From positions 62,001-126,000 of the forward strand of contig JAKFXX010000008.1 of the NCBI GenBank assembly GCA_021731145.1: DNA of 64,000 bases, written 5' to 3'. This document shows positions 27,478 to 36,804 of the stretch, in pieces. Origin of the DNA: Gammaproteobacteria bacterium (GTDB lineage: Bacteria; Pseudomonadota; Gammaproteobacteria; Ga0077554; Ga007554). How positions within the stretch are numbered: the first letter of the stretch is position 1; every line of letters starts with the position of its first letter. A program made the position numbers and the translations under genes. The notes beneath the pieces were generated by a model. It was not told where the DNA came from. It was given only the letters and a program-made list of their open reading frames with translations, and did no database searches.

Positions 27478-27597
27478 GAATCCCCGTGACCACCGTCAAG
27501 GTGGCAATGAGGCATTGCGCCCTCATTGTCACCTCATTGCCATCTTTACGGTGGTTATGGTGATTACGGGTGGGACAATGTCCCCGTGTGGCCATAT
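27478..27597 (+). repeat. Hairpin-type intergenic repeat (CACCGT/ACGGTG family)
   Basis: Starts GAATCCCCGTGA, as does the related copy at 32831, and contains CACCGTCAAGGTG, CATTGTCACC, TTTACGGTG, ATGGTGATTACGG and GGGACAATGT. It fills part of the 375-bp gap between the propeller gene and the GGDEF-EAL gene; the rest of that gap shows no gene. Confidence 0.5.
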
Positions 27598-27676
27598 CGT
27601 TGTGCTTTTATCCAACCTGCTCAGAGATAAAAATTTTGTTGTGGACGACCAAGCAAAATAACCAGGACGCCAGCCC

Positions 27677-30139
27677 ATGAAGAGCCTTGGTACCCGCCTT
27701 GCATTGGTTATATCCAGCGTCTTGCTTTGCCTGATGTTCGCCGCCAATCTTTGGCTGGAGCGGCAACTGACCGAGGCTATTTATGAGGAAGAAAGGGCGC
27801 AGGCGGAAAGCCACGCCAAGACCCTGCTCGCCAGCCTGCAGACCTTGATGTTGAATGGCCAGGGTACGCTCGCCCGCGAATGGCTGGATCGCATGCACGG
27901 AACAGCGGGCATCGTCGATATCAAGGTGTTGCGCCGCAATGGCCAGGAGGCGTTTAGCGATCTTGCCACAGTTGAACAGGTCAATCAGTATCTCAACATC
28001 CCGCGTTTTCAGCGTGAAGCAAACCCGCCTCATGACCCTTCTCCACCGCCTATGGAAATCTTCCAGAGGGCGCTGAAGGGTGAGTTCGTCGTTGATCGCA
28101 AGCCGGACTCGATGACCGTCATGATGCCGATACCCGTCAAAACGGAATGTCTGGCCTGTCATGGCTATGATGATGAGCCGTTGCGCGGGATATTGAAGCT
28201 CACGCTTTCCTCCGAGGCCGCCGAAGCGCGCCTCCAGAGTATGCGCAACAACCTTTGGGTGATTTCAACCCTGATGGTGGCGGTGCTCGGAATTGCTATG
28301 TGGACTGCGTTGCGGTTTAGTGTGCTGCGTCCGATCAGCGCCTTGCGCGATGCTATCGTGCGGGTCGGTGGGGGGGAGCGCAACACCAAGTTGCCGGTAC
28401 TGCATAAAGACGAGCTGGGCGAAGTGGCGACGGTCTTCAACCGTATGCAGGACGACTTGCAGGCTTATGAGACGCGTATCCGGGCGGTGACAGACAACGT
28501 GCTGGATGCCATTATCACCATCGACGAGCGCGGGATGATCGAGTCCGTCAACCCAGCGGTGGAAAAGATCTTTGATTATGCCCCATATGAATTGCTTGGC
28601 CAGAATGTCAGCATGCTGATGCCCGAACCTTACCGCAGCATGCATGATGAATATCTTGGGAACTATCTCCGCACAGGTAACGCTCGGATAATCGGCGGGC
28701 GGCGTGAGCTGGTGGGGATGCGCAAGGACGGTTCGATACTGCCCATCGATATTGCCGTGACCGAAATGAATGTGGCCGGGAGCCGCCGATTTATTGGCAT
28801 CATCCGTGACATTACCGAGCGTAAGGAACAGATGGCGGCGCTCGAATATCAAGCGCTGCACGATGCATTGACCAGTCTGCCGAACCGCACCCTGCTCTCG
28901 GACCGCTTGTGTCAGGCCATCCTTCGCACGCAGCGCGAAGGGACACAATTGGCGCTGGTTCTGACCGATCTTGACCGTTTCAAGGAGATCAATGACACCC
29001 TCGGCCACCAGAATGGCGACCTGATCTTGCAGCAGGTTGCCCAGCGTTTGCGCAATGCACTGCGCGAGTCCGATACCATCGCCCGTCTCGGTGGTGATGA
29101 GTTTGCGATTTTGCTGCCCACGGCAGACCTTGCTCTATCCACGCAAATTGTGCGAAAACTGATGGCCGCACTTGAAGATCCCTTTATGATCGAGGGACAG
29201 GCCTTGCATGTGGCAGCGAGTTTCGGCATTGCGCTGTATCCCGATCATGGTGTGGATGAGGATGCCTTGATGCGGCATGCGGATGTGGCGATGTATATCG
29301 CTAAAAGAGCCAGTCTGGGCTATGCCATTTATGACCCGGCAAAGGATCAGCACAGCTTGCGCAATCTGGAGTTGATGGGCGATCTTCGCGCCGCTATCGA
29401 CAGCGGTGATCTGATCCTTTTTTACCAGCCTAAAGTGAATCTCGCTACCGGGAAGGCAATAGGAGTGGAGGCGCTGGTCAGGTGGCGTCACCCGCGTCAT
29501 GGCCTGATGTTCCCGGATAGTTTTATTCCGTTAGCCGAGCAGATTGGCCTGATCAATCCCCTGACTTACTGGGTTGTGAAGGAGGCCCTCAGGCAATGCC
29601 AGGTCTGGCATGAAAAAGGTATCATGCTCAGTGTCGCCGTGAATCTGTCGGCGCGCAATCTGCTGGATATTCAGTTCCCTTTTCATATCGACGCCGTTTT
29701 TTCAGGCGCTTGCAAGCAAGCCAATCGTCTGACACTGGAGATTACCGAAACCGCTGTGATGGTGGATCCTGCCCGCGCGCTTGCGGCACTGCTCAGCCTG
29801 AGGGAGATGGGCGTGAAGCTGTCTATTGATGATTTTGGAACAGGTTATTCTTCGCTGTCCTATCTCAAGCAATTGCCAGTGAATGAGTTGAAAATCGACA
29901 AGTCATTTGTGTTGGGCATGGCGGTGGATGATAACGATTCGGTGATTGTGCGCTCCACCATCGATCTGGCGCACAATATTGGCCTCGCTGTAGTTGCCGA
30001 GGGGGTCGAGGATAAAGCTACTTATGACCTGCTGGCAAGGCTGGGTTGCGATGTCGCCCAGGGGTATTACATCAGCCGCCCCATTCCCGCAGAGGAGTTT
30101 GAGCGCTGGCTGCTGGAGTCGGATTGGGGGCTGGAATAA
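27677..30139 (+). CDS. GGDEF-EAL c-di-GMP enzyme with a periplasmic c-haem sensor and a FixL-like PAS domain
   Basis: 820 residues. TM1 (about 8-28) and TM2 (about 191-212) bracket a periplasmic domain of the Tll0287-like/DUF3365 kind with a c-type haem motif CLACH (Cys158, Cys161, His162) in PVKTECLACHG. A HAMP domain follows, then a PAS domain that closely resembles FixL: MPEPYRSMHDEYL places His323 at the FixL haem ligand, and Arg343 sits 20 residues on, as in FixL. The cyclase motif GGDEF (472-476) and phosphodiesterase motifs EAL (598-600) and DDFGTGYSSL are intact. It probably links redox or oxygen state to c-di-GMP. Same strand as the cytochrome and propeller genes. Confidence 0.9.
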   Translation: MKSLGTRLALVISSVLLCLMFAANLWLERQLTEAIYEEERAQAESHAKTLLASLQTLMLNGQGTLAREWLDRMHGTAGIVDIKVLRRNGQEAFSDLATVEQVNQYLNIPRFQREANPPHDPSPPPMEIFQRALKGEFVVDRKPDSMTVMMPIPVKTECLACHGYDDEPLRGILKLTLSSEAAEARLQSMRNNLWVISTLMVAVLGIAMWTALRFSVLRPISALRDAIVRVGGGERNTKLPVLHKDELGEVATVFNRMQDDLQAYETRIRAVTDNVLDAIITIDERGMIESVNPAVEKIFDYAPYELLGQNVSMLMPEPYRSMHDEYLGNYLRTGNARIIGGRRELVGMRKDGSILPIDIAVTEMNVAGSRRFIGIIRDITERKEQMAALEYQALHDALTSLPNRTLLSDRLCQAILRTQREGTQLALVLTDLDRFKEINDTLGHQNGDLILQQVAQRLRNALRESDTIARLGGDEFAILLPTADLALSTQIVRKLMAALEDPFMIEGQALHVAASFGIALYPDHGVDEDALMRHADVAMYIAKRASLGYAIYDPAKDQHSLRNLELMGDLRAAIDSGDLILFYQPKVNLATGKAIGVEALVRWRHPRHGLMFPDSFIPLAEQIGLINPLTYWVVKEALRQCQVWHEKGIMLSVAVNLSARNLLDIQFPFHIDAVFSGACKQANRLTLEITETAVMVDPARALAALLSLREMGVKLSIDDFGTGYSSLSYLKQLPVNELKIDKSFVLGMAVDDNDSVIVRSTIDLAHNIGLAVVAEGVEDKATYDLLARLGCDVAQGYYISRPIPAEEFERWLLESDWGLE

Positions 30140-30141
30140 GA

Positions 30142-30392
30142 GAGCCTATCCCAATACGGTTCACTTAACTGTTCGCCCTGAGCTTGTCGAACCACTAGTA
30201 CATGAACACATAAATTGTGCAGTGTAATGCCCGCACGATTGTAGGTCGGCCTTCAGGCCGACATGTCTGGCTAAAGCCAGACCTACATGGGATTCGGATC
30301 ATGTTTCGTAATTTATAATTTCATGTACTAGCCACTCATCCAGAGCCCTTCGACAAGCTCAGGGCGAACGGAAGTGAGCATGGAGCCTATCC
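30142..30392. repeat. Nested palindromic element flanked by a 10-bp direct repeat
   Basis: GAGCCTATCC occurs at both edges (30142-30151, 30383-30392). Inside, a perfect 21-bp inverted pair (30171-30191 and 30349-30369; core CCCTGAGCTTGTCG) encloses a 12-bp pair CTAGTACATGAA/TTCATGTACTAG (30195-30206, 30320-30331). At the centre are two hairpins, GTCGGCCTTCAGGCCGAC and GTCTGGCTAAAGCCAGAC. No coding capacity. It lies between convergent genes. Confidence 0.75.
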
Positions 30393-30424
30393 GTGATAAA
30401 TCATCCCTGCGCACTGCCTTGGAG

Positions 30425-31246
30425 CTACTTGCCCGAAGTGTCACTGCCAGGATTGACTTCAGTGGCTTGCGCATCAGAGGTGCCGTTTTCGCCTTCAACC
30501 TCTGGCGCTGGCACGAACATGCGTGAAAAGAAGACACCCACCTCGAATAGCAGCCACATGGGAATCGCCATCATGGTTTGCGATATGACATCCGGCGGCG
30601 TCAGCAGCATGCCGATTACAAACGCGCCAACAATGACGTAGCGCCGTGCCGCGACCAATTGATCCGGTGTGACTAGTCTGGCCCATACCACCAGAATGGT
30701 GGCAATAGGCACCTCGAAGGCCATACCGAAGGCAAAGAACATGATGAGCACGAAATCCAGGTATTTGCCGATATCGGTCATTACCGCGACACCCACCGGC
30801 GCCGAGCCAACCATGAAACCGAATACCATGGGAAATACCACAAAATAGGCGAACGCCATACCGGCGTAGAACAGCAGCACGCTGGAAACCAGCAGCGGAA
30901 CCATCATGCGGCGCTCGCGCTGGTACATGGCGGGCGCGATAAAGCCCCATAGCTGGTGCAGTGCCACCGGCATGGCAATAAATACCGCTGTCATGAAGGC
31001 GAACTTGAAAGGGATCAAAAACGGCGAGACGACTTCCGTGGCGATCATGGTGCCGCCTGCTGGAAGATTTTTCAGCAAAGGACTTGCGAGCAGGCTGTAG
31101 AGGTCGTTGGCGAACGGTACCAACACCAGAAAAATCACTGCCACGGCGGCAAGTACACGCAACAGCCGGTCGCGCAGCTCAATCAGGTGCGCGGTAAACG
31201 GCTGCTCAGGCGGTGGGGGGTAATTATGCAGAGGTTTTTGAGGCAT
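30425..31246 (-). CDS. tatC: TatC, twin-arginine translocase receptor subunit
   Basis: 273 residues with six transmembrane helices and the family stretches [14 protein letters not shown] (the N-terminal signal-binding face), [27 protein letters not shown]-like ERRMMVPL, and [18 protein letters not shown]. It recognises RR signal peptides with TatB and exports folded proteins. The C-terminal tail ([10 protein letters not shown]) is longer than average. Overlaps tatB by 23 bp. Confidence 0.96.
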   Translation of the reverse strand: MPQKPLHNYPPPPEQPFTAHLIELRDRLLRVLAAVAVIFLVLVPFANDLYSLLASPLLKNLPAGGTMIATEVVSPFLIPFKFAFMTAVFIAMPVALHQLWGFIAPAMYQRERRMMVPLLVSSVLLFYAGMAFAYFVVFPMVFGFMVGSAPVGVAVMTDIGKYLDFVLIMFFAFGMAFEVPIATILVVWARLVTPDQLVAARRYVIVGAFVIGMLLTPPDVISQTMMAIPMWLLFEVGVFFSRMFVPAPEVEGENGTSDAQATEVNPGSDTSGK

Positions 31247-31601
31247 TGCCCGTCTGGCTGGTGGCCGTCAGCGTCTGATCGGCGGGGTCGGTGTTGATGA
31301 TGTTGGCCGCGACCGCAGCGCCGGGGTTATCGGCATGAAGAGCAATGGGGACGGCGGGTTGGGTGGTGTCAACATTTTTGTAGCGTTCCGCCAGTTCGGT
31401 TTGTGCGGCAAGAAGACGTTTCAGCTCGTCGGCCTTATGCACTTCGCGTTCAATTTCTGTTTTGACCGCATTAGCGAAATGGCGCGTTTTACCCGCCCAT
31501 TTTCCCACGGTATGCATCATGGCGGGAAGGTCTTTCGGTCCTATGACCAGTAACGCGACCACGCCGACCACGACGAGTTCCCAGAAGCCGATATCAAACA
31601 T
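31224..31601 (-). CDS. tatB: TatB, twin-arginine translocase subunit
   Basis: 125 residues: one N-terminal helix with the TatB signature [22 protein letters not shown], the hinge GP and amphipathic helix [18 protein letters not shown], then a long charged and variable tail. It forms the TatBC receptor with TatC. In the tatABC order, 25 bp after tatA. Confidence 0.95.
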   Translation of the reverse strand: MFDIGFWELVVVGVVALLVIGPKDLPAMMHTVGKWAGKTRHFANAVKTEIEREVHKADELKRLLAAQTELAERYKNVDTTQPAVPIALHADNPGAAVAANIINTDPADQTLTATSQTGNASKTSA

Positions 31602-31626
31602 GGGGCTGCCAGAATGCCAAGAGAGC

Positions 31627-31881
31627 TTAGGCTTTTTCTTTGGTGTGAGTGGCCGCTTCGCTATCGATTACGCGATTGGCGTCACTCTGCTGGATCTTCT
31701 CAACATTGCTTTTGGTGGTGGTCTCCGCCTCAGCCTCGCCGTCACGCACGGCGCTACGGAAACCCTTCACCGCACCGCCGAGATCACCGCCGATGCTACG
31801 CAACTTTTTTGTGCCGAACAACACGACAATGATGAGTAGAACTATCAACAACTGCCATATGCTAATACCGCCAATACCCAT
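31627..31881 (-). CDS. tatA: TatA, twin-arginine translocase pore-forming subunit
   Basis: 84 residues: N-terminal helix [18 protein letters not shown], the hinge FG(T)[18 protein letters not shown] typical of TatA, and an acidic tail. It oligomerises to let folded cargo through. Downstream of hisE across a strong hairpin. Confidence 0.95.
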   Translation of the reverse strand: MGIGGISIWQLLIVLLIIVVLFGTKKLRSIGGDLGGAVKGFRSAVRDGEAEAETTTKSNVEKIQQSDANRVIDSEAATHTKEKA

Positions 31882-31915
31882 GATTGTTTCTCCAAATCTT
31901 CTGGTTACGTCACTT

Positions 31916-31954
31916 CATCACCAGGAACTTCACCGATGGGTGTTCCTGGTGATG
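31916..31954. promoter_or_regulatory. Strong hairpin between hisE and tatA
   Basis: A perfect 13-bp stem (CATCACCAGGAAC pairing with GTTCCTGGTGATG) with a 13-nt loop. A smaller one (GTCC-TAAAAA-GGAC) follows on the hisE side. There is no T-run after the stem on the minus strand, so mRNA processing or stabilisation is as likely as termination. Confidence 0.6.
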
Positions 31955-31966
31955 TCCTAAAAAGGA

Positions 31967-32302
31967 CTACTTGGTTTTCCTTCCCGCCTTTTCCTCTACC
32001 CCGGAGATGCCGAAGCGGCGCTGCAATTCCTGGAGCACATCTTCCGGCTTCAAGCCTTGATGTGCTAACAGCACAAGCGTATGAAACCACAAATCGGCGG
32101 TTTCATAAACAACCTGCCGATTATCGCCGCCCTTGGCCGCGATGACCGTCTCGGTGGCCTCTTCGCCGATCTTCTTGAGGATGCTGTCCAGCCCCTTGGC
32201 ATAGAGTCCCGCAACATAGGAGCTGCTCGGGTCGGCGCCCTTGCGCTCTTCCAGTATCTGCGCCAGTCGCCCCAGGACATCGTTCCCCGTATCATTATTC
32301 AC
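31967..32302 (-). CDS. hisE: HisE, phosphoribosyl-ATP pyrophosphatase
   Basis: 111 residues, a MazG-fold enzyme of histidine synthesis step 2. Motifs: [24 protein letters not shown] (the EExxE metal site) and [19 protein letters not shown]. It is separate from hisI, unlike the enterobacterial fusion, but the two overlap by 4 bp. Confidence 0.95.
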   Translation of the reverse strand: MNNDTGNDVLGRLAQILEERKGADPSSSYVAGLYAKGLDSILKKIGEEATETVIAAKGGDNRQVVYETADLWFHTLVLLAHQGLKPEDVLQELQRRFGISGVEEKAGRKTK

Positions 32303-32736
32303 TGCGAAGGCCCATTGTGCCCCATTGTCCCCTTACGGGGATTCACGGGTACGCCGTAGATTTCTGACGCTTGCTTGATCACGGGCTCTACCGTTACCCA
32401 TCCGCCATCCTGTAGACGCTTGAAAAAACAGCTGTGGCGTCCTGTATGACACGCGATCCCGCCCTTTTGTTCAACCGTCATCAATAGAACATCATTGTCG
32501 CAGTCGAGGCGGATGTCGTTGACGAGCTGTTCATGCCCCGATTCCTCGCCTTTGCGCCATAGTTTGCTGCGGGAACGAGACCAGTATACAGCTTTGCCGG
32601 ATTTTGCCGTCAAGTCAAGCGACTCACGGCTCATCCAGGCGAACATCAATACCGTTCCGCTGCCCACTTCCTGAACGATCACCGGCATCAGTCCATCGGC
32701 GGTCCACTTGATCTCATCCAGCCATTGTTCGTTCAT
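32299..32736 (-). CDS. hisI: HisI, phosphoribosyl-AMP cyclohydrolase
   Basis: 145 residues from the ATG at 32736 ([11 protein letters not shown]); a GTG at 32760 would add eight residues. Zinc and magnesium motifs DCDNDVLLM and [11 protein letters not shown] are intact, with [17 protein letters not shown] upstream. It opens the adenine ring in histidine synthesis step 3. The other his genes are not in the window; the gene is preceded by a repeat hairpin and then the convergent-side protease gene. Confidence 0.93.
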   Translation of the reverse strand: MNEQWLDEIKWTADGLMPVIVQEVGSGTVLMFAWMSRESLDLTAKSGKAVYWSRSRSKLWRKGEESGHEQLVNDIRLDCDNDVLLMTVEQKGGIACHTGRHSCFFKRLQDGGWVTVEPVIKQASEIYGVPVNPRKGTMGHNGPSQ

Positions 32737-32830
32737 GTTTTGTAAAGTTACACCTTGCACGGGCCGCTGTGCCTTCGTGGCGGCCTAATATTTTAGTATA
32801 TACGAGCTGACCACCGAACACGAGGCCAAC

Positions 32831-32884
32831 GAATCCCCGTGACATTGTCACCTTTATGGTGATTACGGTGAAGGGGACAATGTC
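32831..32884. repeat. Hairpin-type intergenic repeat, short copy
   Basis: GAATCCCCGT then a perfect 9-bp inverted pair GACATTGTC (32841-32849) / GACAATGTC (32876-32884) enclosing CACCTTTATGGTGATTACGG. Shares its start and internal pieces with 27478-27597. It sits between hisI and the protease stop and may also end protease transcription. Confidence 0.6.
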
Positions 32885-32894
32885 GCCGCGCCGC

Positions 32895-33710
32895 CTATTT
32901 TGTTGCGGTGCTAATCCCGGCCCTTCTCAGCAAATCCACGGCGAAATTGATCGGGATGGCGTAACTGATGCCGCTGGGTTTTTCAATAACGGTTTCCTTG
33001 GTTTCCTTGATAAAGACTGAGTTGACGACGCCAATTACTTCTCCGCTGTCCGGGTGATAAAGGGGGCTGCCGCTGCTGCCTGGGTAGGCGGTGGCATCGA
33101 GCTGGAAGACATCATAAGGTGATTGCAGGCGCTTGATCATCCTGGGGTTAAGTTGATTTGAGCCATCGCTGGGGGTGACGACCGGAGTAATCGCCGAGAT
33201 CAGCCCGCGGTGGCTCACGGGATGCAGCCCTAGCACTGCACCGATGGGGAATCCGGTGAACGCATAGAGTTCGCCTTCCCGCACCCGGTCGGAATCGCCC
33301 AGCTTGATGGGGATCAACGGCGCGCCGGATATTTTCAGCAGACTCAGGTCGTGTTCCTGGTCCTCGGCGACGATGGTCAGTTCGCGCGAGCTGGTGGAGT
33401 TGCGCTCGCCAACAAACAGTGCCAGCGTTTCCTTATCTGCCGATGAGAGATTCCGGGCGATGACGTGCGCATTGGTCAGTACATAGCTGCCGTCTCCCAC
33501 CACAAAACCGGTGCCCATGAATTTTCCGGGGGGGCGGCGCGTCATCTGCAGCGTGCCGATGCCTACAATGCTGGGTTTTATCCGTTCGATAGTCGTGGGC
33601 AAGGCCGTCTCCAGCCCGCCCGCGTGGGATGGCGGGACGAACAAGGCCGCTGCCATGCAGGCAAGCATGCTGCCCCACACTGTCCAGCGGTTAACGTCCT
33701 TTCTTGCCAT
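32895..33710 (-). CDS. Secreted trypsin-like serine protease without PDZ domain
   Basis: 271 residues from the ATG at 33710, picked because GGGGGAC precedes it and a signal peptide (WTVWGSMLACMAAALFVPPSHA) follows. The catalytic triad is visible: His in LTNAHVIAR, Asp in EHDLSLLKI, Ser in YPGSSGSPLYH. This is a DegP/HtrA-like protease domain, but the protein ends soon after it (FAVDLLRRAGIS), so no PDZ domain is present. It probably works in the periplasm; target unknown. Confidence 0.88.
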   Translation of the reverse strand: MARKDVNRWTVWGSMLACMAAALFVPPSHAGGLETALPTTIERIKPSIVGIGTLQMTRRPPGKFMGTGFVVGDGSYVLTNAHVIARNLSSADKETLALFVGERNSTSSRELTIVAEDQEHDLSLLKISGAPLIPIKLGDSDRVREGELYAFTGFPIGAVLGLHPVSHRGLISAITPVVTPSDGSNQLNPRMIKRLQSPYDVFQLDATAYPGSSGSPLYHPDSGEVIGVVNSVFIKETKETVIEKPSGISYAIPINFAVDLLRRAGISTATK

Positions 33711-33827
33711 ATGTCCCCCGTCAATTGCTACCATCGTAACAACAAGCAGCCATCGCACGTTTATAAAAGATATCATATCATCGTCTAATACCGGAATCTT
33801 CAGGGATAATGAGGGCGGCATGGGAAT

Positions 33828-33875
33828 TAAGCCGTCGTTCATTGTAATCTGTACATTTAGAATGGTGATTACGGC
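33828..33875 (+). repeat. 48-bp dispersed repeat, copy 1
   Basis: Begins TAAGCCGTCGTTCATTG and continues TAATCTGTACATTTAGAATG; the last part (GTGATTACGGCCCC) differs from the other two copies. It lies in the 248-bp gap between the divergent protease and beta-helix genes. Confidence 0.8.
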
Positions 33876-33958
33876 CCCTAAAGGGCTATTTGTCAGCAGG
33901 AGGGGCGCATGCGTTTTGGTTGTTTGCCTGACTTGAATCGGTCCGGCGGGAATCGGGC

Positions 33959-35341
33959 ATGATCCGCATCGTCACCGTGCCGATTTGGCTGGCGTTGTGC
34001 GTCAGCCTGGTTTTTTCCGGGTATGCTCAAGCGGACATATTCGAGGGTACTCCCGGCAACTACCGCGAACTGCTCAAAGGGCTTAGGCCCGGAGACATGT
34101 TGTTGCTGGCGCCAGGCGAGTATCGACAGGGTTTGCCGGTGCATAATCTCAACGGGGAGAAAGAGAGGCCGATTGTTATTTCCGGCCAGGAAGGCGGGCC
34201 GCATCCGGTCTTTCTTGCCAGACCGGGGCATAATACCGTTAGTATCGTCGACGCCAGCTTTGTTACGATTCGCAATCTGGATCTGAATGGGCAGGGTTTG
34301 CCGGTAGATGGTGTGAAGGCGGAGGGCCATGCTGAATGGGCTCACCACATCACGCTGGAAAATCTCATAATTCGAGGCCATGACAATAACCAACAGACAG
34401 TGGGCATATCCACCAAATGCCCCGCCTGGGGTTGGGTAATCCGCGGCAATGTCATCAGCGGGGCGGGCACTGGCATGTATCTGGGCAATTCCGACGGCAG
34501 TGATCCGTTCGTGGACGGTTTAATCGAACACAACGTTATCACCAATACCACGGGCTATAACCTCCAGATTAAGCATCAGAGGGTGCGGCCGGAGATGTCC
34601 GGCATCCCCGTAGGCAAAAGCACAACCATCATCCGCCACAATGTTTTCATCAAGGAGGAGGGTGGTGCGAAGGGACCGATGGCGCGACCCAATGTACTGG
34701 TGGGGCACTGGCCGCTTGAAGGTGCCGGGTCAGAGGATATGTATCTTATCCATGGCAATTTCTTTTATCAAAATCCCGGCGAGGCCTTATTTCAGGGTGA
34801 AGGTAATGTCACACTGTACAATAACCTGATGGTCAATGCCCACGGAGACGCCGTCAATATCCAGCCCCATAACGACATTCCTCGCGCGGTGAGCGTGTTC
34901 TACAATACAGTTGTCGCCACCGGCTCGGGGATCAAGGTGCGGACACGGGCCGATAAACAGGCGGGGCTCCAGCGCGTGGCAGGCAACGCCATTTTTGCCG
35001 GTATCCCGTTGGCAGGCGGCATCCAGGAGGCCAATGTTGTGGATGGCTTTGCAGCGGCATCACGATATTTGGCGCGCCCATTTGCCCCGTTAGGCGAGTT
35101 GGACCTTTACCCCAAGCCCGGAAAAATGCAAGGCGAGCCGATGCCTGCGAGTGTTTTTAATGCTTTTCCTGAGTGGAATCGGGACTTCAACGACCGCCTG
35201 CGGAAAGGAAATTTGTGTGGCGCCTACGGTGGGGAGGGCGTAAATCCGGGCTGGCGGCTGGCGGCGGCTCCAAAACCACATGATCCGAGGGGCGGACCAG
35301 TCAAAAGGGGTTCGTCAATCAAGCCCGCAGAGGCACCATGA
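33959..35341 (+). CDS. Secreted right-handed beta-helix protein
   Basis: 460 residues with a signal peptide (VTVPIWLALCVSLVFSGYAQA). The mature part shows right-handed parallel beta-helix coils with runs such as VTIRNLDLNGQ, ITLENLIIRGHDNN, WVIRGNVISGAGTGMYLGN and VTLYNNLMVNAHGDAVNI. The N-terminal stretch (NYRELLKGLRPGDMLLLAPGEY) is typical of chondroitinase-B/alginate-lyase-like or other carbohydrate-active beta-helices, but I see no decisive catalytic motif. Overlaps the VanZ gene by 4 bp, so the two probably function together. Confidence 0.8.
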   Translation: MIRIVTVPIWLALCVSLVFSGYAQADIFEGTPGNYRELLKGLRPGDMLLLAPGEYRQGLPVHNLNGEKERPIVISGQEGGPHPVFLARPGHNTVSIVDASFVTIRNLDLNGQGLPVDGVKAEGHAEWAHHITLENLIIRGHDNNQQTVGISTKCPAWGWVIRGNVISGAGTGMYLGNSDGSDPFVDGLIEHNVITNTTGYNLQIKHQRVRPEMSGIPVGKSTTIIRHNVFIKEEGGAKGPMARPNVLVGHWPLEGAGSEDMYLIHGNFFYQNPGEALFQGEGNVTLYNNLMVNAHGDAVNIQPHNDIPRAVSVFYNTVVATGSGIKVRTRADKQAGLQRVAGNAIFAGIPLAGGIQEANVVDGFAAASRYLARPFAPLGELDLYPKPGKMQGEPMPASVFNAFPEWNRDFNDRLRKGNLCGAYGGEGVNPGWRLAAAPKPHDPRGGPVKRGSSIKPAEAP

Positions 35342-36804
35342 GAGGATCACATCAAACATCATCTTTAGGTGTTGCGCAACAACATCGCGGCAGCTTTGCT
35401 GCGCTGGGGCTGGTGTACGCCTTGTTCGTGATCTATGGAAGCCTGGTGCCCCTGGATTATCATCCCAAACCCTTTGCATCTGCCTGGGATGAGTTTCTTC
35501 ACATTCCTTATTTGCAGCTCGGTATCGCCTCCAGAGCGGATTGGGTTGCAAATATTGTCCTCTACATTCCGCTGTCCCTGCTTGTCTTTGCTTCGGTGAC
35601 GCGGAACGGCGAGGCCGCTTTCCTCCGTATGGCAAAGGCGCTCGTGATATTTGCGGTCTGTCTGCTGCTGGCCATCGGGGTGGAATTTTCCCAGCTTTAT
35701 TTTCCAGCTCGCACCGTTTCCAGGAACGATATTATTGCTGAGACTATCGGCATAATTATAGGGGTAACTCTTTGGGGCGCGGGTTCCCGGCGGTTGACCA
35801 CGCTATGGCAGGAGATCAAATCGCGCGGCCCCGCCGCTATGCGCGCAGGCCTCGTTTTTTACGCCCTCGCTTATCTTGCCGCTAGCCTGTTCCCCTACGA
35901 TTTTGTTGTCTCTTTCGCTGAACTTTCGGCCAGGCTTGCCAAGGGGCGGGACAGCTTCTTCATTTCATCTGGGTATTGCACAGCTATCCTGCCCTGCATG
36001 ACAAAATTTGCGCTGGAATTCATGGCGGTAATACCTCTCGGCATACTGATTGGTGAAATGCTCAAGAACTCCCGCCGCTCCGCCTCTGGAATCGCAATGA
36101 CCAGCGGCGTCATCCTGGGGCTTATCATCGAGGGTGTGCAGATCTTTCTCGGATCCGGCGTGGCGCAAGGGGTCTCCGTTCTCATTCGCGCAATGGGCAT
36201 GTCAGCCGGTGCTTTTCTGTTTAGCAATATCAGCCACGGCACGCTCGGCTATCTTAAACCTCATGCGCGGCCAATCATTATCATCATGGCGTTGCCCTAC
36301 CTGGGCGTGCTGACCATGCTCATCGGCTGGTTCCACAACCAGACGATGAGCATGGAGGAAGGATTAAACCGGCTGAATACCGTCCATTTCCTGCCCTTCT
36401 ATTATCACTATTACAGCACAGAGCAGGCGGCCCTGATTAGTTTGCTGCAAACCACCGCCGTATATGCGCCCATAGGGCTTGGATACTGGGGATGGCTGCT
36501 GGGGATGCGCCATGGGATTTATGCCGGCAGCGCCATTATCGCCGGGATCTTGGGCGGGCTTGTATCGTTCACCGTGGAGGCCTCGAAATTATTTCTTTCC
36601 GGAGAACATCCTGATCCCACCAACATTTTGATCGCGATAATGGCATCCGCCCTGACATACAGAATAGCTGTGTGGCTGACCAAGTGGTCAGCGGGCCAGC
36701 GAGCGGCAACGGCGCGGGCGAATCAGGCCCGTAGAAGTGGCATTAAACCCGCGCAGGTTTTCAGCGGGAGGGGAAAAGCAAACGGCCCATCAATAAGTGA
36801 GTGA
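35338..36804 (+). CDS. VanZ-family membrane protein with a duplicated domain
   Basis: 488 residues, about ten to twelve hydrophobic segments. Two VanZ-like halves: first YALFVIYGSLVPLDY ... ADWVANIVLYIPLSLLVF ... VEFSQLYFPARTVSRNDIIAE, then a weaker second copy (YALAYLAASLFPYDF ... FALEFMAVIPLGILIG ... EGVQIFL). Function of this group is unknown; VanZ itself affects teicoplanin sensitivity. It overlaps the beta-helix gene upstream and converges on another VanZ-family gene with a 44-bp overlap. Confidence 0.8.
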   Translation: MRGSHQTSSLGVAQQHRGSFAALGLVYALFVIYGSLVPLDYHPKPFASAWDEFLHIPYLQLGIASRADWVANIVLYIPLSLLVFASVTRNGEAAFLRMAKALVIFAVCLLLAIGVEFSQLYFPARTVSRNDIIAETIGIIIGVTLWGAGSRRLTTLWQEIKSRGPAAMRAGLVFYALAYLAASLFPYDFVVSFAELSARLAKGRDSFFISSGYCTAILPCMTKFALEFMAVIPLGILIGEMLKNSRRSASGIAMTSGVILGLIIEGVQIFLGSGVAQGVSVLIRAMGMSAGAFLFSNISHGTLGYLKPHARPIIIIMALPYLGVLTMLIGWFHNQTMSMEEGLNRLNTVHFLPFYYHYYSTEQAALISLLQTTAVYAPIGLGYWGWLLGMRHGIYAGSAIIAGILGGLVSFTVEASKLFLSGEHPDPTNILIAIMASALTYRIAVWLTKWSAGQRAATARANQARRSGIKPAQVFSGRGKANGPSISE

